Under the pieces are notes generated by a model that was not told the origin of the DNA, did no database searches, and saw nothing but the letters and a program-made list of their open reading frames with translations. Positions 41,043-50,908 of a stretch of 64,000 nucleotides of DNA are shown here, piece by piece. Origin of the DNA: Dellaglioa kimchii (GTDB lineage Bacteria; Bacillota; Bacilli; Lactobacillales; Lactobacillaceae); NCBI RefSeq assembly GCF_046115505.1, contig NZ_CP170736.1, forward strand, positions 1,452,743 through 1,516,742, given 5' to 3'. The position numbers were made by a program, and so were the translations under genes. Position 1 is the stretch's first letter; every line of letters begins with the position of its first letter.

Positions 41043-43268
41043 TTGACTACTGAAAGCTTATTGAACGGAATGAATAACAAACAAAAAGAAGCTGTCCTAA
41101 AAACAGAGGGACCACTCTTAATTATGGCTGGAGCTGGAAGTGGTAAAACGCGAGTATTAACGCATCGCGTTGCTTACTTAATTGAGGAAAAAGGTATCAA
41201 TCCATGGAACGTATTAGCAATCACATTTACAAATAAAGCATCAAAAGAGATGCGCGAACGTGTTAATAAATTACTTAACAAAGGGGCAGAAGATGTTTGG
41301 GTTTCAACATTCCATGCACTTTGTGTTCGTATTTTGCGACGTGATATTGACCAAATTGGTTATAACCGCGCATTTACAATTGCTGACCCGGGTGAACAAA
41401 AGACCTTAGTAAAACGTATTTTAAAAGAACAAAATATTGATCCACAAAAATTTGACCCAAGAACCGTTTTAGGGGCTATTTCAAACGCCAAAAATGATTT
41501 ATTAACGGAAAAAGAATACGCAGAACGTGCTGCAAGTATGTTCGAACAAATGGTAGCTAAAGTTTATACGTCATATCAAAAAGAATTACGCTCAAATCAA
41601 GCAGTTGATTTCGATGACTTAATCATGTTAACTATCCGTTTATTTAAAGAAAAGCCTGAAACATTGGCTTTTTATCAAAATAAATTTCAATATATCCATG
41701 TGGATGAATATCAGGATACTAATGAAGCACAATATACGTTAGTGAACATGTTAGCTGAACGTTTCAAAAATCTCTGTGTCGTTGGGGATGCTGACCAAAG
41801 TATTTACGGTTGGCGTGGGGCAAACATGGATAACATTATGAATTTTGAAAAAGATTATCCAGATGCTGATGTTGTTAAGTTGGAACAAAACTATCGTTCA
41901 ACGAAAACAATTCTAAATGCTGCTAATGCAGTTATTGATAATAATACAAACCGCAGTGATAAGAGCCTTTGGACTGACAATAAAGATGGTGAGAAGATTT
42001 CTTACTACCGTGGCCAAAGTGAAAATGATGAATCGCATTATGTGGTTGAAAAAATCCAAGAACAAATTAAAGATAATCACTTGAATTACGGTGATTTCGC
42101 CATTTTATATCGAACGAATGCACAGTCTCGTGTGATTGAAGAGACATTCTTAAAATCAAGCATTCCTTACAAAATGGTTGGTGGACACAAATTCTACGAG
42201 CGATTGGAAATTCGAGATATCTTGGGCTACATTCGCTTAATTGCTAATGATCAAGATTCAATGAGTTTTGATCGTATTGTAAATGTCCCAAAACGCGGTA
42301 TCGGTGCAAGTAGTGTGGATAAATTACGTGAATTTTCAGATTTGAACAATTGGACAATGCTTGAAGGTGCTGAAAACTCAGCACTTGCTAATATTTCTGG
42401 GAAAGCTGAAAAATCATTACAAGAATTTGCCACAATGATTCGTGGATTACAAAAAATGCGTGAGTTCTTGAATGTGACTGAATTAACAAAAGAAATTTTA
42501 AAACAATCAGGTTATGAAGCTAATTTAAAAAAGACGAAAACGATTGAAAATGAAACGCGACTTGAAAACGTTGAAGAATTCTTGTCTGTAACTCAGCAAT
42601 TTGATGATCGTTGGGAAGCTGAAGAAGATGACAGTGACCGTTATGTTGATTTCTTAGCTGATTTAGCGCTAGTTTCTGCTCAAGATGATATTGAAGAAGA
42701 ACCTGAAGAAGTCACATTGATGACATTACATGCTGCTAAAGGGCTTGAATTCCCAGTTATCTTTTTAATGGGATTAGAAGAAGGCATATTCCCTCTTTCT
42801 CGTGCCATGTTAGAAGATGATCAACTTGAGGAAGAACGTCGTTTAGCATATGTCGGAATCACTCGTGCTGAACGTAAATTATATTTAACAAATGCTTTTT
42901 CAAGAATGTTATATGGTCGTCGTCAAAGTAATCAAGCCTCACGTTTCATTGGTGAAATAGATGAATCATTGCTTGAATTAGATAACCAAACGGCAGCACC
43001 ATCTCGTAATTCATCGTATTCCAATCAACGTGCGACGGCGACAACATACCGCCGTCCTGCTAAAACTGTTGAACGTGATAATGGTACAGGTGCTGATGCA
43101 GTTGTTTGGCGTATTGGTGAAAAAGTGGAACATAAAGCCTGGGGAACTGGGACAATTGTTAAAGTTTCAGGATCAGGTTCGGATGCTGAACTTGATATTG
43201 CTTTTAAAGAACAAGGAATCAAGCGTCTGTTGACAGCTTTTGCACCAATTACAAAAAAGGTCGACTAA
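41043..43268 (+). CDS. pcrA: ATP-dependent DNA helicase PcrA
   Basis: A 741-residue UvrD/Rep-type 3'-5' helicase for repair and clearing of conflicts. Walker A AGAGSGKT is at about 30-37, VDEYQDTN near 223, GDADQSIYGWRGA near 250, and VTLMTLHAAKGLEFPVIFLMG near 560. The C-terminal tail has the PcrA Tudor-like domain (IGEKVEHKAWGTGTIVKV). The start is TTG 41043, 10 nt after AGAGAGG; TTG 41034 is too close to it. A TATAAT at 41002-41007 is the likely -10. First gene of the pcrA-ligA-camS block. Confidence 0.96.
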   Translation: MTTESLLNGMNNKQKEAVLKTEGPLLIMAGAGSGKTRVLTHRVAYLIEEKGINPWNVLAITFTNKASKEMRERVNKLLNKGAEDVWVSTFHALCVRILRRDIDQIGYNRAFTIADPGEQKTLVKRILKEQNIDPQKFDPRTVLGAISNAKNDLLTEKEYAERAASMFEQMVAKVYTSYQKELRSNQAVDFDDLIMLTIRLFKEKPETLAFYQNKFQYIHVDEYQDTNEAQYTLVNMLAERFKNLCVVGDADQSIYGWRGANMDNIMNFEKDYPDADVVKLEQNYRSTKTILNAANAVIDNNTNRSDKSLWTDNKDGEKISYYRGQSENDESHYVVEKIQEQIKDNHLNYGDFAILYRTNAQSRVIEETFLKSSIPYKMVGGHKFYERLEIRDILGYIRLIANDQDSMSFDRIVNVPKRGIGASSVDKLREFSDLNNWTMLEGAENSALANISGKAEKSLQEFATMIRGLQKMREFLNVTELTKEILKQSGYEANLKKTKTIENETRLENVEEFLSVTQQFDDRWEAEEDDSDRYVDFLADLALVSAQDDIEEEPEEVTLMTLHAAKGLEFPVIFLMGLEEGIFPLSRAMLEDDQLEEERRLAYVGITRAERKLYLTNAFSRMLYGRRQSNQASRFIGEIDESLLELDNQTAAPSRNSSYSNQRATATTYRRPAKTVERDNGTGADAVVWRIGEKVEHKAWGTGTIVKVSGSGSDAELDIAFKEQGIKRLLTAFAPITKKVD

Positions 43269-43287
43269 ATAAAAGGAGGGATCAAGT

Positions 43288-45333
43288 TTGTCAAATCAAG
43301 CCATAACGTTGGAAGAAGCAACTAAAAGAGTGAATCAATTAAAAACTGACTTAATCAAATGGACGCGTCAATATTATGTCCTTGATCAGCCAACAGTTGA
43401 AGATCATGTTTATGATGAACATTATCTTCAACTAGTAGAACTTGAAAAAGTCTTTCCTAATTTAGTGACACCTAATTCACCAACACAACGTGTTGGTGGC
43501 CAGGTACTGCCTGGTTTTGAAAAAGTTTCGCATGAAGTACCAATGCTATCATTGGGAGATGTCTTTTCAATTGAAGAGCTATCTGAATTTGATCAACGAT
43601 TACAAAAATCAGTTGATGCTGAGGTGAGTTACAATGCTGAACTCAAAATTGATGGATTGGCTATTTCGTTAACGTATGAAAATGGTGTATTCGTTAAAGG
43701 ATCAACTCGTGGAGATGGCACAATTGGTGAAGATATTACTGAGAATCTTAAAACAGTTAAATCGATTCCATTAACATTGACGGAACCAATTTCAATTGAA
43801 GTTCGTGGTGAATGTTACATGCCAACAAAGGCGTTTGTTGCGTTGAATAAACGTCGCGAGGAAGCTGGGGAAACAGTATTTGCTAATCCTAGAAATGCCG
43901 CAGCAGGTAGTTTACGACAATTGAATACAGCTGAAACAGCTCAACGACAATTGAGTACGTTTATCTATTATATTGTTGATCCGAATGCATTGGACGTCAA
44001 AACTCAAAGTGATGCGTTAAAACGCTTGGCTGAACTTGGATTTAGAACAAATACTGAATCACGTGTTACGAGTGATATGACAGAAATTTCGGCATACATT
44101 AATGAATATCAAGCAAAACGTCATGATTTATCTTACGATATTGATGGAATTGTTATTAAAGCAAATTTATTCACGATTCATGATGAAGTTGGTAATACGG
44201 TTAAAGTTCCAAAATGGGCAATTGCCTATAAATTTCCACCAGACGAGCAAGAAACAAAAGTTCTAGATATTGAATGGACGATTGGTCGAACAGGTGTCGT
44301 AACACCTACTGCAATCATGAATCCTGTGCAGTTAGCAGGGACAACAGTTTCTCGGGCGTCATTGCATAATGGAGATTTACTGAAACAAAAGGATATTAGA
44401 ATTAACGATATGGTTAAGTTGCATAAGGCAGGGGATATTATTCCAGAAATTTCTGAAGTTGTCTTAGATAAACGGCCAGACGACAGTGTTGTGTATATTT
44501 TACCAACGAACTGCCCAGTTTGTGGGGCATTATTAGTTCATCTAGATGAAGAAGTTGCATTACGTTGTATCAATCCAAAATGTCCCGCACTCATTAAAGA
44601 GAGTCTGGCACATTTTGCTTCTCGAAATGCGATGAATATTGATGGACTAGGTCCTAAAATTGTTGAACAATTATTTGAAAATAAGTTAATTAGTGATGTA
44701 GCAGGATTGTATCAGTTAACTGCTGATCAACTGTTAACTCTAGATAATTTCAAAGAAAAATCAGTTAATAAATTATTAAATGCAATTGATATTAGCCGAC
44801 AAAATTCAGTTGAACGCTTATTATTTGGACTAGGAATTCGGCATGTTGGTGCTAAGGCGGCTCGATTGGTTTCAGCCGAATTTAAAGATATTCATCAATT
44901 AATGACAGCAACTGCTGAAGATATTCTCGTCATTGATTCAATCGGACAGGTGATTGCGGATAGTCTTGTGACTTATTTTGCGAATGATCAAGTTCGTGAA
45001 TTGATTGACGAACTTGATAACGCTCAAGTCAACTTAACCTTTTTAGGCAAAACAACTGCTGAAATTGCAGAATTAGCTGAAGGTAGCCCCGTGATGGATA
45101 AGAAAGTTGTCCTAACGGGAACGCTTGATCAGTTGAAACGAAGCGATGCTAAAAAATGGCTTGAAGCAAATGGTGCTTCTGTTGTTGGTAGTGTTTCGAA
45201 AAAAACAGACCTATTAATTGCCGGGCATGATGCTGGAAGTAAGTTAATAAAAGCTGAGCAACTAGAAATTGAAATTTGGGATGAGCAACAATTTATCTCA
45301 GTTATGGAAGGAGTGTCATATGAAAAAAATTAA
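43288..45333 (+). CDS. ligA: NAD-dependent DNA ligase LigA
   Basis: A 681-residue replicative ligase. The adenylated Lys120 is in AELKIDGLA. The order is Ia and adenylation domains (1-315), OB fold, a four-Cys zinc finger (CPVCG...CINPKC near 408-431), helix-hairpin-helix repeats and a BRCT domain from about 600. The start is TTG 43288 behind AAGGAGGG. It lies 19 nt after pcrA and overlaps camS by 14 nt. Confidence 0.97.
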   Translation: MSNQAITLEEATKRVNQLKTDLIKWTRQYYVLDQPTVEDHVYDEHYLQLVELEKVFPNLVTPNSPTQRVGGQVLPGFEKVSHEVPMLSLGDVFSIEELSEFDQRLQKSVDAEVSYNAELKIDGLAISLTYENGVFVKGSTRGDGTIGEDITENLKTVKSIPLTLTEPISIEVRGECYMPTKAFVALNKRREEAGETVFANPRNAAAGSLRQLNTAETAQRQLSTFIYYIVDPNALDVKTQSDALKRLAELGFRTNTESRVTSDMTEISAYINEYQAKRHDLSYDIDGIVIKANLFTIHDEVGNTVKVPKWAIAYKFPPDEQETKVLDIEWTIGRTGVVTPTAIMNPVQLAGTTVSRASLHNGDLLKQKDIRINDMVKLHKAGDIIPEISEVVLDKRPDDSVVYILPTNCPVCGALLVHLDEEVALRCINPKCPALIKESLAHFASRNAMNIDGLGPKIVEQLFENKLISDVAGLYQLTADQLLTLDNFKEKSVNKLLNAIDISRQNSVERLLFGLGIRHVGAKAARLVSAEFKDIHQLMTATAEDILVIDSIGQVIADSLVTYFANDQVRELIDELDNAQVNLTFLGKTTAEIAELAEGSPVMDKKVVLTGTLDQLKRSDAKKWLEANGASVVGSVSKKTDLLIAGHDAGSKLIKAEQLEIEIWDEQQFISVMEGVSYEKN

Positions 45334-46468
45334 GATTGGACTTATGTTAAGTTTCTCGTTAATTCTCTTAGCAGCCTGTGGTAATGTTGCCTCATCAGGC
45401 TCGTCGGGAACCTCTAAAAACACATCAAGTTCTGGTTATCAGACAACTGGCCAAACAAGTGATAGTAACTATGAAGGTGTCATTAAAGATGGTAAATATT
45501 TAACAAGTAAATCAAGAGGTGTGGCACTCACACAAAATGATAATGTCTTGAATTTAAAAAGTTTTGAATCTGGTCTGTTAGATTTGTCTAAAGATCAATT
45601 TGCTACTGATAGTTATATTTTCCAAGAAGGACAATATTTAACAAAAACGACTGTTCAAAGCTGGTTAGGGCGTGAATCAAGTGCTAATAAAGACGGATTA
45701 AACCCTAAGAGTAATGGTAAAATGGATGAAACAACACGTAATCCCATGTATGTACAGCAAGTTGAAGAACAAGATTTTATGACAAAAAAAGGCAGTAAAT
45801 TATCACTCTCAGGTATCTCTGTAGGTATCGGAATGAATTCAGTTGATTATTATCAAAAAGAAGAATATGGGGCTGAATATAAAACCGTTATTTCTGATGC
45901 AACAATGAGAGAAAAGGGTAAAGAAGCTGCTAATAAAGTGGTTGCCCGTCTTCGTAAAACCAAAGGAATTAGTGATAGCGTTCCAATCATGGTGGCAATG
46001 TACAAGCAAGCACCAAACGATAGTTTAGTTGGCGGTAGTTTCTATGCCTACGCTGTGAATAAAAATGGTAAAACGACGATTGATAATTGGGATGATGTTT
46101 CAATTAAGAGTTATACGTTCCCAACCACATCAACTTCAACATCACCTAATACAAATGATGAAACAACGTTTACGAATTTTAAAACTGAAGTTCAAAGTTT
46201 CTTCCCTAATTTAGCAGGTGTAACGGCACAGGTACAATATAAAAACAAAGCAATCACAGGGATGCACATCAATATTACATCTCAATTTTATAGTGAAACA
46301 GAGATTATTAGTTTCACTCAATATCTATCAACAACGGCTGTGAAGTATTTAGCATCAGGGATTCCAATTGACATTACTATCAAAGGTAGTGATGGGACAA
46401 TGCAAAGTTTCCTTGCCAAAACAGCTAAAGAAAGCACATACTATACGCATGTATTTACCAGTTATTAA
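45320..46468 (+). CDS. camS: CamS family sex pheromone lipoprotein
   Basis: A 382-residue lipoprotein with signal peptide MKKIKIGLMLSFSLILLAAC; the lipobox LAAC puts lipidation on Cys20. The mature protein is the CamS domain of Gram-positive bacteria; in enterococci and staphylococci the signal peptide of such proteins yields peptide pheromones. Here the potential pheromone would lie in the ILLAA-proximal part of the signal, which is inference. RBS GGAAGGAG; overlaps the ligA end, as in other lactobacilli. Confidence 0.9.
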   Translation: MKKIKIGLMLSFSLILLAACGNVASSGSSGTSKNTSSSGYQTTGQTSDSNYEGVIKDGKYLTSKSRGVALTQNDNVLNLKSFESGLLDLSKDQFATDSYIFQEGQYLTKTTVQSWLGRESSANKDGLNPKSNGKMDETTRNPMYVQQVEEQDFMTKKGSKLSLSGISVGIGMNSVDYYQKEEYGAEYKTVISDATMREKGKEAANKVVARLRKTKGISDSVPIMVAMYKQAPNDSLVGGSFYAYAVNKNGKTTIDNWDDVSIKSYTFPTTSTSTSPNTNDETTFTNFKTEVQSFFPNLAGVTAQVQYKNKAITGMHINITSQFYSETEIISFTQYLSTTAVKYLASGIPIDITIKGSDGTMQSFLAKTAKESTYYTHVFTSY

Positions 46469-46505
46469 AAAGAAATTAATTTGAATTTTGAAGGGATGGT
46501 TTTGA

Positions 46506-46808
46506 ATGTCAATTAGTAAAGAAGAAGTCAAACATGTCTCAGAGTTAGCTAAATTAGAACTCAGTGATACAGATTTAGAACTATTTACCAGTCAATTAGA
46601 TGATATTATCGGAATGGCTGAACAATTATCAGAAGTAGATACAACAGGCGTTCCAGTTACTACACATATTACAGATGTTCTTAATGTGATGCGTGAAGAT
46701 GTCGCAGAAGAAGGAACAGATCGAGATTTACTCTTTAAAAATGCACCAGATAGTGAAAATGGCCTTATTAAAGTGCCAGCAATTATTGATGAAAGTGAGG
46801 AAGCTTAA
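46506..46808 (+). CDS. gatC: Asp-tRNA(Asn)/Glu-tRNA(Gln) amidotransferase subunit C
   Basis: A 100-residue subunit that stabilises GatA-GatB. It starts MSISKEEVKHVSELAKLELS and ends with LIKVPAIIDE, typical of GatC. RBS AAGGGATG. gatA follows after 2 nt and gatB overlaps gatA by 1 nt; the three form a coupled unit that makes Gln-tRNA(Gln) by transamidation. Confidence 0.95.
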   Translation: MSISKEEVKHVSELAKLELSDTDLELFTSQLDDIIGMAEQLSEVDTTGVPVTTHITDVLNVMREDVAEEGTDRDLLFKNAPDSENGLIKVPAIIDESEEA

Positions 46809-46810
46809 GC

Positions 46811-48271
46811 ATGGATTATTTCAAACAAGATTTATCAAGTTTACATGACTCATTAGTTAATAAAGAAATGAGTTCTGAAGAATTAACGAAGGCAACCTTT
46901 GCTGAAATTAAAGCACGTGATTCAAAGATTTCTGCTTTCCTCGCAATGAACGAAGAAATGGCACTTAGCCAAGCTAAGGCTGTTGATGCTGCTGGTATCG
47001 ATGCAAATAATGTCTTAGCTGGAATACCAATGGCTATTAAAGATAATATTGTGACAAAGGATTTAACAACAACGGCTGCAAGTAAAATGTTAGAAAATTT
47101 CAATCCAATATATGATGCAACAGTGATTGAAAAAATGCGTCAAGCACAGATGGTGACAATTGGTAAAACAAACATGGATGAATTTGCTATGGGTGGTTCT
47201 ACTGAAACGTCAGCCTTTAAAACAACAAAAAATCCTTGGAATACAACTAAGGTTCCCGGTGGTTCATCAGGTGGTTCAGCTGCTGCAGTTGCTTCAGGTG
47301 AAGTTATTGCTGCTTTAGGTTCAGATACCGGTGGTTCTATTCGTCAACCAGCTTCATTTAATGGTGTCGTAGGAACAAAACCAACTTATGGCCGTGTATC
47401 TCGTTATGGGTTAATTGCATTTGCTTCAAGTTTGGACCAAATTGGGCCATTCACGCGTGGCGTTAAAGATAATGCTGCCGTTTTAAGTGCAATCAGTGGT
47501 AACGATGTTCATGATTCAACAAGTTCAGCGCAAGCTGTTCCTGATTTTACTGCTGGATTAACTGGCGATATTAAAGGAATGAAGATTGCTTTACCTAAAG
47601 AGTACTTAGGTGAGGGTGTTGATGCTGGTGTTAAAGAAGCCATTCAAAAAGCAGTTAAGACATTTGAAGAACTTGGTGCAACAGTTGATGAAGTTAGTTT
47701 ACCAAATAGTAAATACGGCGTACCTGTTTACTATATTCTAGCTTCTTCTGAGGCATCATCTAATTTACAACGTTTTGATGGTATTCGTTATGGATTCCGT
47801 GCACAAGACGTTAAGAGTTTGGAAGATGTTTATGTACGTTCTCGTTCAGAAGGTTTCGGGGATGAAGTTAAACGTCGGATTATGTTAGGAACATTCTCAT
47901 TATCTGCTGGAACTTATGACGCTTTCTTCAAGAAAGCAGCTCAAGTTCGGACTTTAATCTGTAATGATTTCCGTAATGTCTTCAATGATTATGATTTGAT
48001 TATCGGGCCTACTGCACCTAATACAGCATTTAATATTGGTGATAATGAAGACCCAATTACAATGTATATGAATGATATTTTAACGATTCCAGTTAACTTG
48101 GCTGGACTACCCGGTATGTCAGTTCCTGCTGGATTCTCAAATGGCTTACCAGTTGGATTACAATTAATTGCGAAATCATTCGATGAAGCAACTATGTATC
48201 GTGCTGGTTATGCATTTGAACAAGCAACTGATTTCCATAAAGAAGTCCCTACGTTAGGAGGCCAAAACTAA
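46811..48271 (+). CDS. gatA: Glutamyl-tRNA(Gln) amidotransferase subunit A
   Basis: A 486-residue amidase-signature glutaminase. The Ser-cisSer-Lys triad is visible: Lys77 in PMAIKDNI, Ser152 in PGGSSGGSAAAVASG and Ser176 in GSDTGGSIRQPAS. It releases ammonia from glutamine and channels it to GatB. ATG 46811 follows GAGGAAG inside the gatC end. Confidence 0.97.
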   Translation: MDYFKQDLSSLHDSLVNKEMSSEELTKATFAEIKARDSKISAFLAMNEEMALSQAKAVDAAGIDANNVLAGIPMAIKDNIVTKDLTTTAASKMLENFNPIYDATVIEKMRQAQMVTIGKTNMDEFAMGGSTETSAFKTTKNPWNTTKVPGGSSGGSAAAVASGEVIAALGSDTGGSIRQPASFNGVVGTKPTYGRVSRYGLIAFASSLDQIGPFTRGVKDNAAVLSAISGNDVHDSTSSAQAVPDFTAGLTGDIKGMKIALPKEYLGEGVDAGVKEAIQKAVKTFEELGATVDEVSLPNSKYGVPVYYILASSEASSNLQRFDGIRYGFRAQDVKSLEDVYVRSRSEGFGDEVKRRIMLGTFSLSAGTYDAFFKKAAQVRTLICNDFRNVFNDYDLIIGPTAPNTAFNIGDNEDPITMYMNDILTIPVNLAGLPGMSVPAGFSNGLPVGLQLIAKSFDEATMYRAGYAFEQATDFHKEVPTLGGQN

Positions 48272-49701
48272 TGAATTTTGAAACAACAATTGGACTTGAA
48301 GTTCATATTGAAATGAAAACTAATTCTAAGGCATTCTCACCTTCAAAAGTTGATTTTGGAGCAGAACCTAATACGAATACCAATGTTATTGACTGGGGAT
48401 ATCCTGGTGTTTTACCAACTGCCAATAAAGGGGCAATTGAATACGGAATGCGTGCTGCCTTAGCTTTAAATTGTGAAATCACAAAGGATAACCATTTTGA
48501 CCGTAAAAATTACTTTTATCCTGATAATCCAAAAGCTTACCAGATTACACAATCAGAAGAACCTATTGGTCGTAATGGCTTCTTAGAAATTGAAGTTAAT
48601 GGCGAAACGAAAAAAATCGGAATTGAAGAAATGCACGTTGAAGAAGATGCGGGTAAAAATACGCATAATCCCAACGGCTATTCTTATGTCGATTTAAACC
48701 GTCAAGGAACACCTTTGATTGAAATTGTTTCACGTCCTGACATCAAAACACCTGAAGAAGCTTACACATATCTTGAAAAATTACGCCAAGTTATTCAATT
48801 TACCGGTGTTTCTGATGTGAAGATGGAAGAAGGCTCAATGCGAATTGATGTTAATATTTCAATCAATCCAATTGGACAACCCGGTTATGGGACAAAAACT
48901 GAAATGAAAAATTTAAATTCATTTGAAAATGTTCGTAAAGGACTTGAATTTGAAGAAAAACGTCAAATGAATGTCTTGATGTCTGGTGGTATTGTTCAAC
49001 AAGAAACACGCCGTTTTGATGCACCAACTGGTACAACTATTTTGATGCGTGTCAAAGAAGGGGCTAGCGATTATCGTTATTTCCCAGAACCAGATATTCC
49101 ACCAATTCATATTAGTGATGACTGGATTCAAGAAGTTAGAGAATCAATTCCCGAAATGCCTGACAAACGACGGACGCGCTATGCAAGTGAATTAGGCTTG
49201 CCTGAATATGATGCTGAAGTCTTAACGCAAACAAAAGAAATGTCAGATTTCTTTGAAGACACAATTAAGTTGAATGCAGATCCTAAGTTAGCTGCGAACT
49301 GGTTAATGGGTGAAGTTAATGCGTTCATGAATACAAATAAATTAAACTTACAAGATACTAAATTAACACCAACAAATCTTGCTGGAATGATTAATTTAAT
49401 TACTGATGAAACAATTTCAAGTAAGATTGCTAAAAAAGTTTTCCAAGAAATTATTAAAAATGGTAGCGAACCTAAAGCTTGGGTTGAGTCTAAAGGACTT
49501 GTTCAACTCTCTGACCCAGCTAAGTTACAACCCATTATTGATGGTATTTTAGATAACAATGAACAATCAATTGAAGATTTCAAAAATGGTAAAGATCGTG
49601 CTGTTGGATTCTTAATCGGACAAATCATGAAACAAACACAGGGACAAGCAAATCCTAATGTGGTCAATAAATTATTGATGGCCTCATTGAAGCAAAGATA
49701 A
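48271..49701 (+). CDS. gatB: Aspartyl/glutamyl-tRNA amidotransferase subunit B
   Basis: A 476-residue subunit that phosphorylates and amidates Glu-tRNA(Gln). It starts MNFETTIGLEVHIEMKTNSK, with the conserved FDRKNYFYPDNPKAYQITQ near 70 and VEEDAGKNTHN near 123. The C-terminal YqeY-like domain ends with NKLLMASLKQR. Its ATG overlaps the gatA stop by 1 nt, with AGGAGG upstream. Confidence 0.97.
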   Translation: MNFETTIGLEVHIEMKTNSKAFSPSKVDFGAEPNTNTNVIDWGYPGVLPTANKGAIEYGMRAALALNCEITKDNHFDRKNYFYPDNPKAYQITQSEEPIGRNGFLEIEVNGETKKIGIEEMHVEEDAGKNTHNPNGYSYVDLNRQGTPLIEIVSRPDIKTPEEAYTYLEKLRQVIQFTGVSDVKMEEGSMRIDVNISINPIGQPGYGTKTEMKNLNSFENVRKGLEFEEKRQMNVLMSGGIVQQETRRFDAPTGTTILMRVKEGASDYRYFPEPDIPPIHISDDWIQEVRESIPEMPDKRRTRYASELGLPEYDAEVLTQTKEMSDFFEDTIKLNADPKLAANWLMGEVNAFMNTNKLNLQDTKLTPTNLAGMINLITDETISSKIAKKVFQEIIKNGSEPKAWVESKGLVQLSDPAKLQPIIDGILDNNEQSIEDFKNGKDRAVGFLIGQIMKQTQGQANPNVVNKLLMASLKQR

Positions 49702-49735
49702 TCTTATTAAAATAAGATTCATGTGGAGGAACGGA

Positions 49736-50776
49736 ATGAGAAAAAGAGCCAGAATTATCTATAACCCAACATCCGGTCGTGAGGCTTTAAAAAGTGATCT
49801 CGTGAGTATTCTAGACATCATTGAAAATGCCGGGTATGAAACAAGTGCTTATGCGACGACAGCGAAGAAGCATTCAGCTCGAGATGAAGCAACAAGAGCT
49901 GCTAAATCAGGGTTTGATTTAGTAATTGCTGCTGGTGGCGACGGAACTATTAATGAAGTTGCTAATGGAATTGCTGGTCTTAAACATCGACCTAAGATGG
50001 GTGTTATTCCAGCTGGAACGACAAATGATTATGCGAGAGCTTTGAAAATACCCAGGGATGATTCAGTTGCTGCTGCAAAAGTAATTGCAAAAGGCAACAC
50101 AGTTAAAATGGATGTTGGACAAGCTGGAGAAAAATATTTCATTAATATCGCTGGTGGTGGATTATTAACGGAATTGACTTATGATGTTCCTTCACAATTT
50201 AAATCACTTTTTGGTTACCTTGCTTATTTAGCTAAAGGTGCTGAAATGTTACCTAGAATGAAACCAATTGAAATGAACCTTGAGTATGATGGTGGGATTT
50301 TTAAAGGGAAAGCATCAATGTTTTTATTAGCATTGACGAACTCTGTAGGTGGCTTTGAACAAATCGTACCGAACGCTTCACTTGATGATGGTAAGTTTAC
50401 CTTACTTATTGTTAAAGCGACTAATATCGCAGAAATGTTGCATTTAATGGCACTTGTGTTGAATGGTGGTAAGCATATTAATGATAAACGTGTGATTTAT
50501 GTTAAAACGTCTAAATTAATTGCTAAACCAGTCGATAATAAAATGATGATTAATATTGATGGTGAATATGGTGGTGATGCGCCAATGACTTTCAAAAATT
50601 TAAAGCAACATATTGAAATTTTTGCTAACACGGATGCATTACCAGAAACGTCAATTACGTCAGGTCGTACGGCTGCCGAAATTACAGCAGAAGAACATTT
50701 TGTAAAAGAAGTCCAAGAAATGCATAGTGAAGATGTTGACGGTAATGGTACAATTAATGAAGTAAGAGATAACTAA
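49736..50776 (+). CDS. dgkB: Diacylglycerol kinase DgkB
   Basis: A 346-residue soluble lipid kinase that phosphorylates diacylglycerol left from lipoteichoic acid synthesis. The catalytic motif is AAGGDGTINEV near 66, followed by GVIPAGTTNDYAR. ATG 49736 (MRKRARIIYNPTSGRE) follows TGGAGG. The C-terminal 40 residues are an acidic extension. It lies after gatB and before rlmD, a conserved order. Confidence 0.95.
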   Translation: MRKRARIIYNPTSGREALKSDLVSILDIIENAGYETSAYATTAKKHSARDEATRAAKSGFDLVIAAGGDGTINEVANGIAGLKHRPKMGVIPAGTTNDYARALKIPRDDSVAAAKVIAKGNTVKMDVGQAGEKYFINIAGGGLLTELTYDVPSQFKSLFGYLAYLAKGAEMLPRMKPIEMNLEYDGGIFKGKASMFLLALTNSVGGFEQIVPNASLDDGKFTLLIVKATNIAEMLHLMALVLNGGKHINDKRVIYVKTSKLIAKPVDNKMMINIDGEYGGDAPMTFKNLKQHIEIFANTDALPETSITSGRTAAEITAEEHFVKEVQEMHSEDVDGNGTINEVRDN

Positions 50777-50786
50777 GAAATTAAGT

Positions 50787-50828
50787 AGGATTGAGGTGCT
50801 TGGTAAAGGCCTCAATCCTGTTTTATTC
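50787..50828 (+). terminator. Terminator of the gat-dgkB operon
   Basis: A 10-bp stem AGGATTGAGG (50787-50796) with CCTCAATCCT (50810-50819), then GTTTTATT. The T-tract is interrupted. Confidence 0.75.
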
Positions 50829-50908
50829 CTAGAGTTGGCAACTATTGACTTTTAGGGGTTAAACATGGTTGAATAAAGTAAATACGCAGGAACATCGAAA
50901 GGACAACA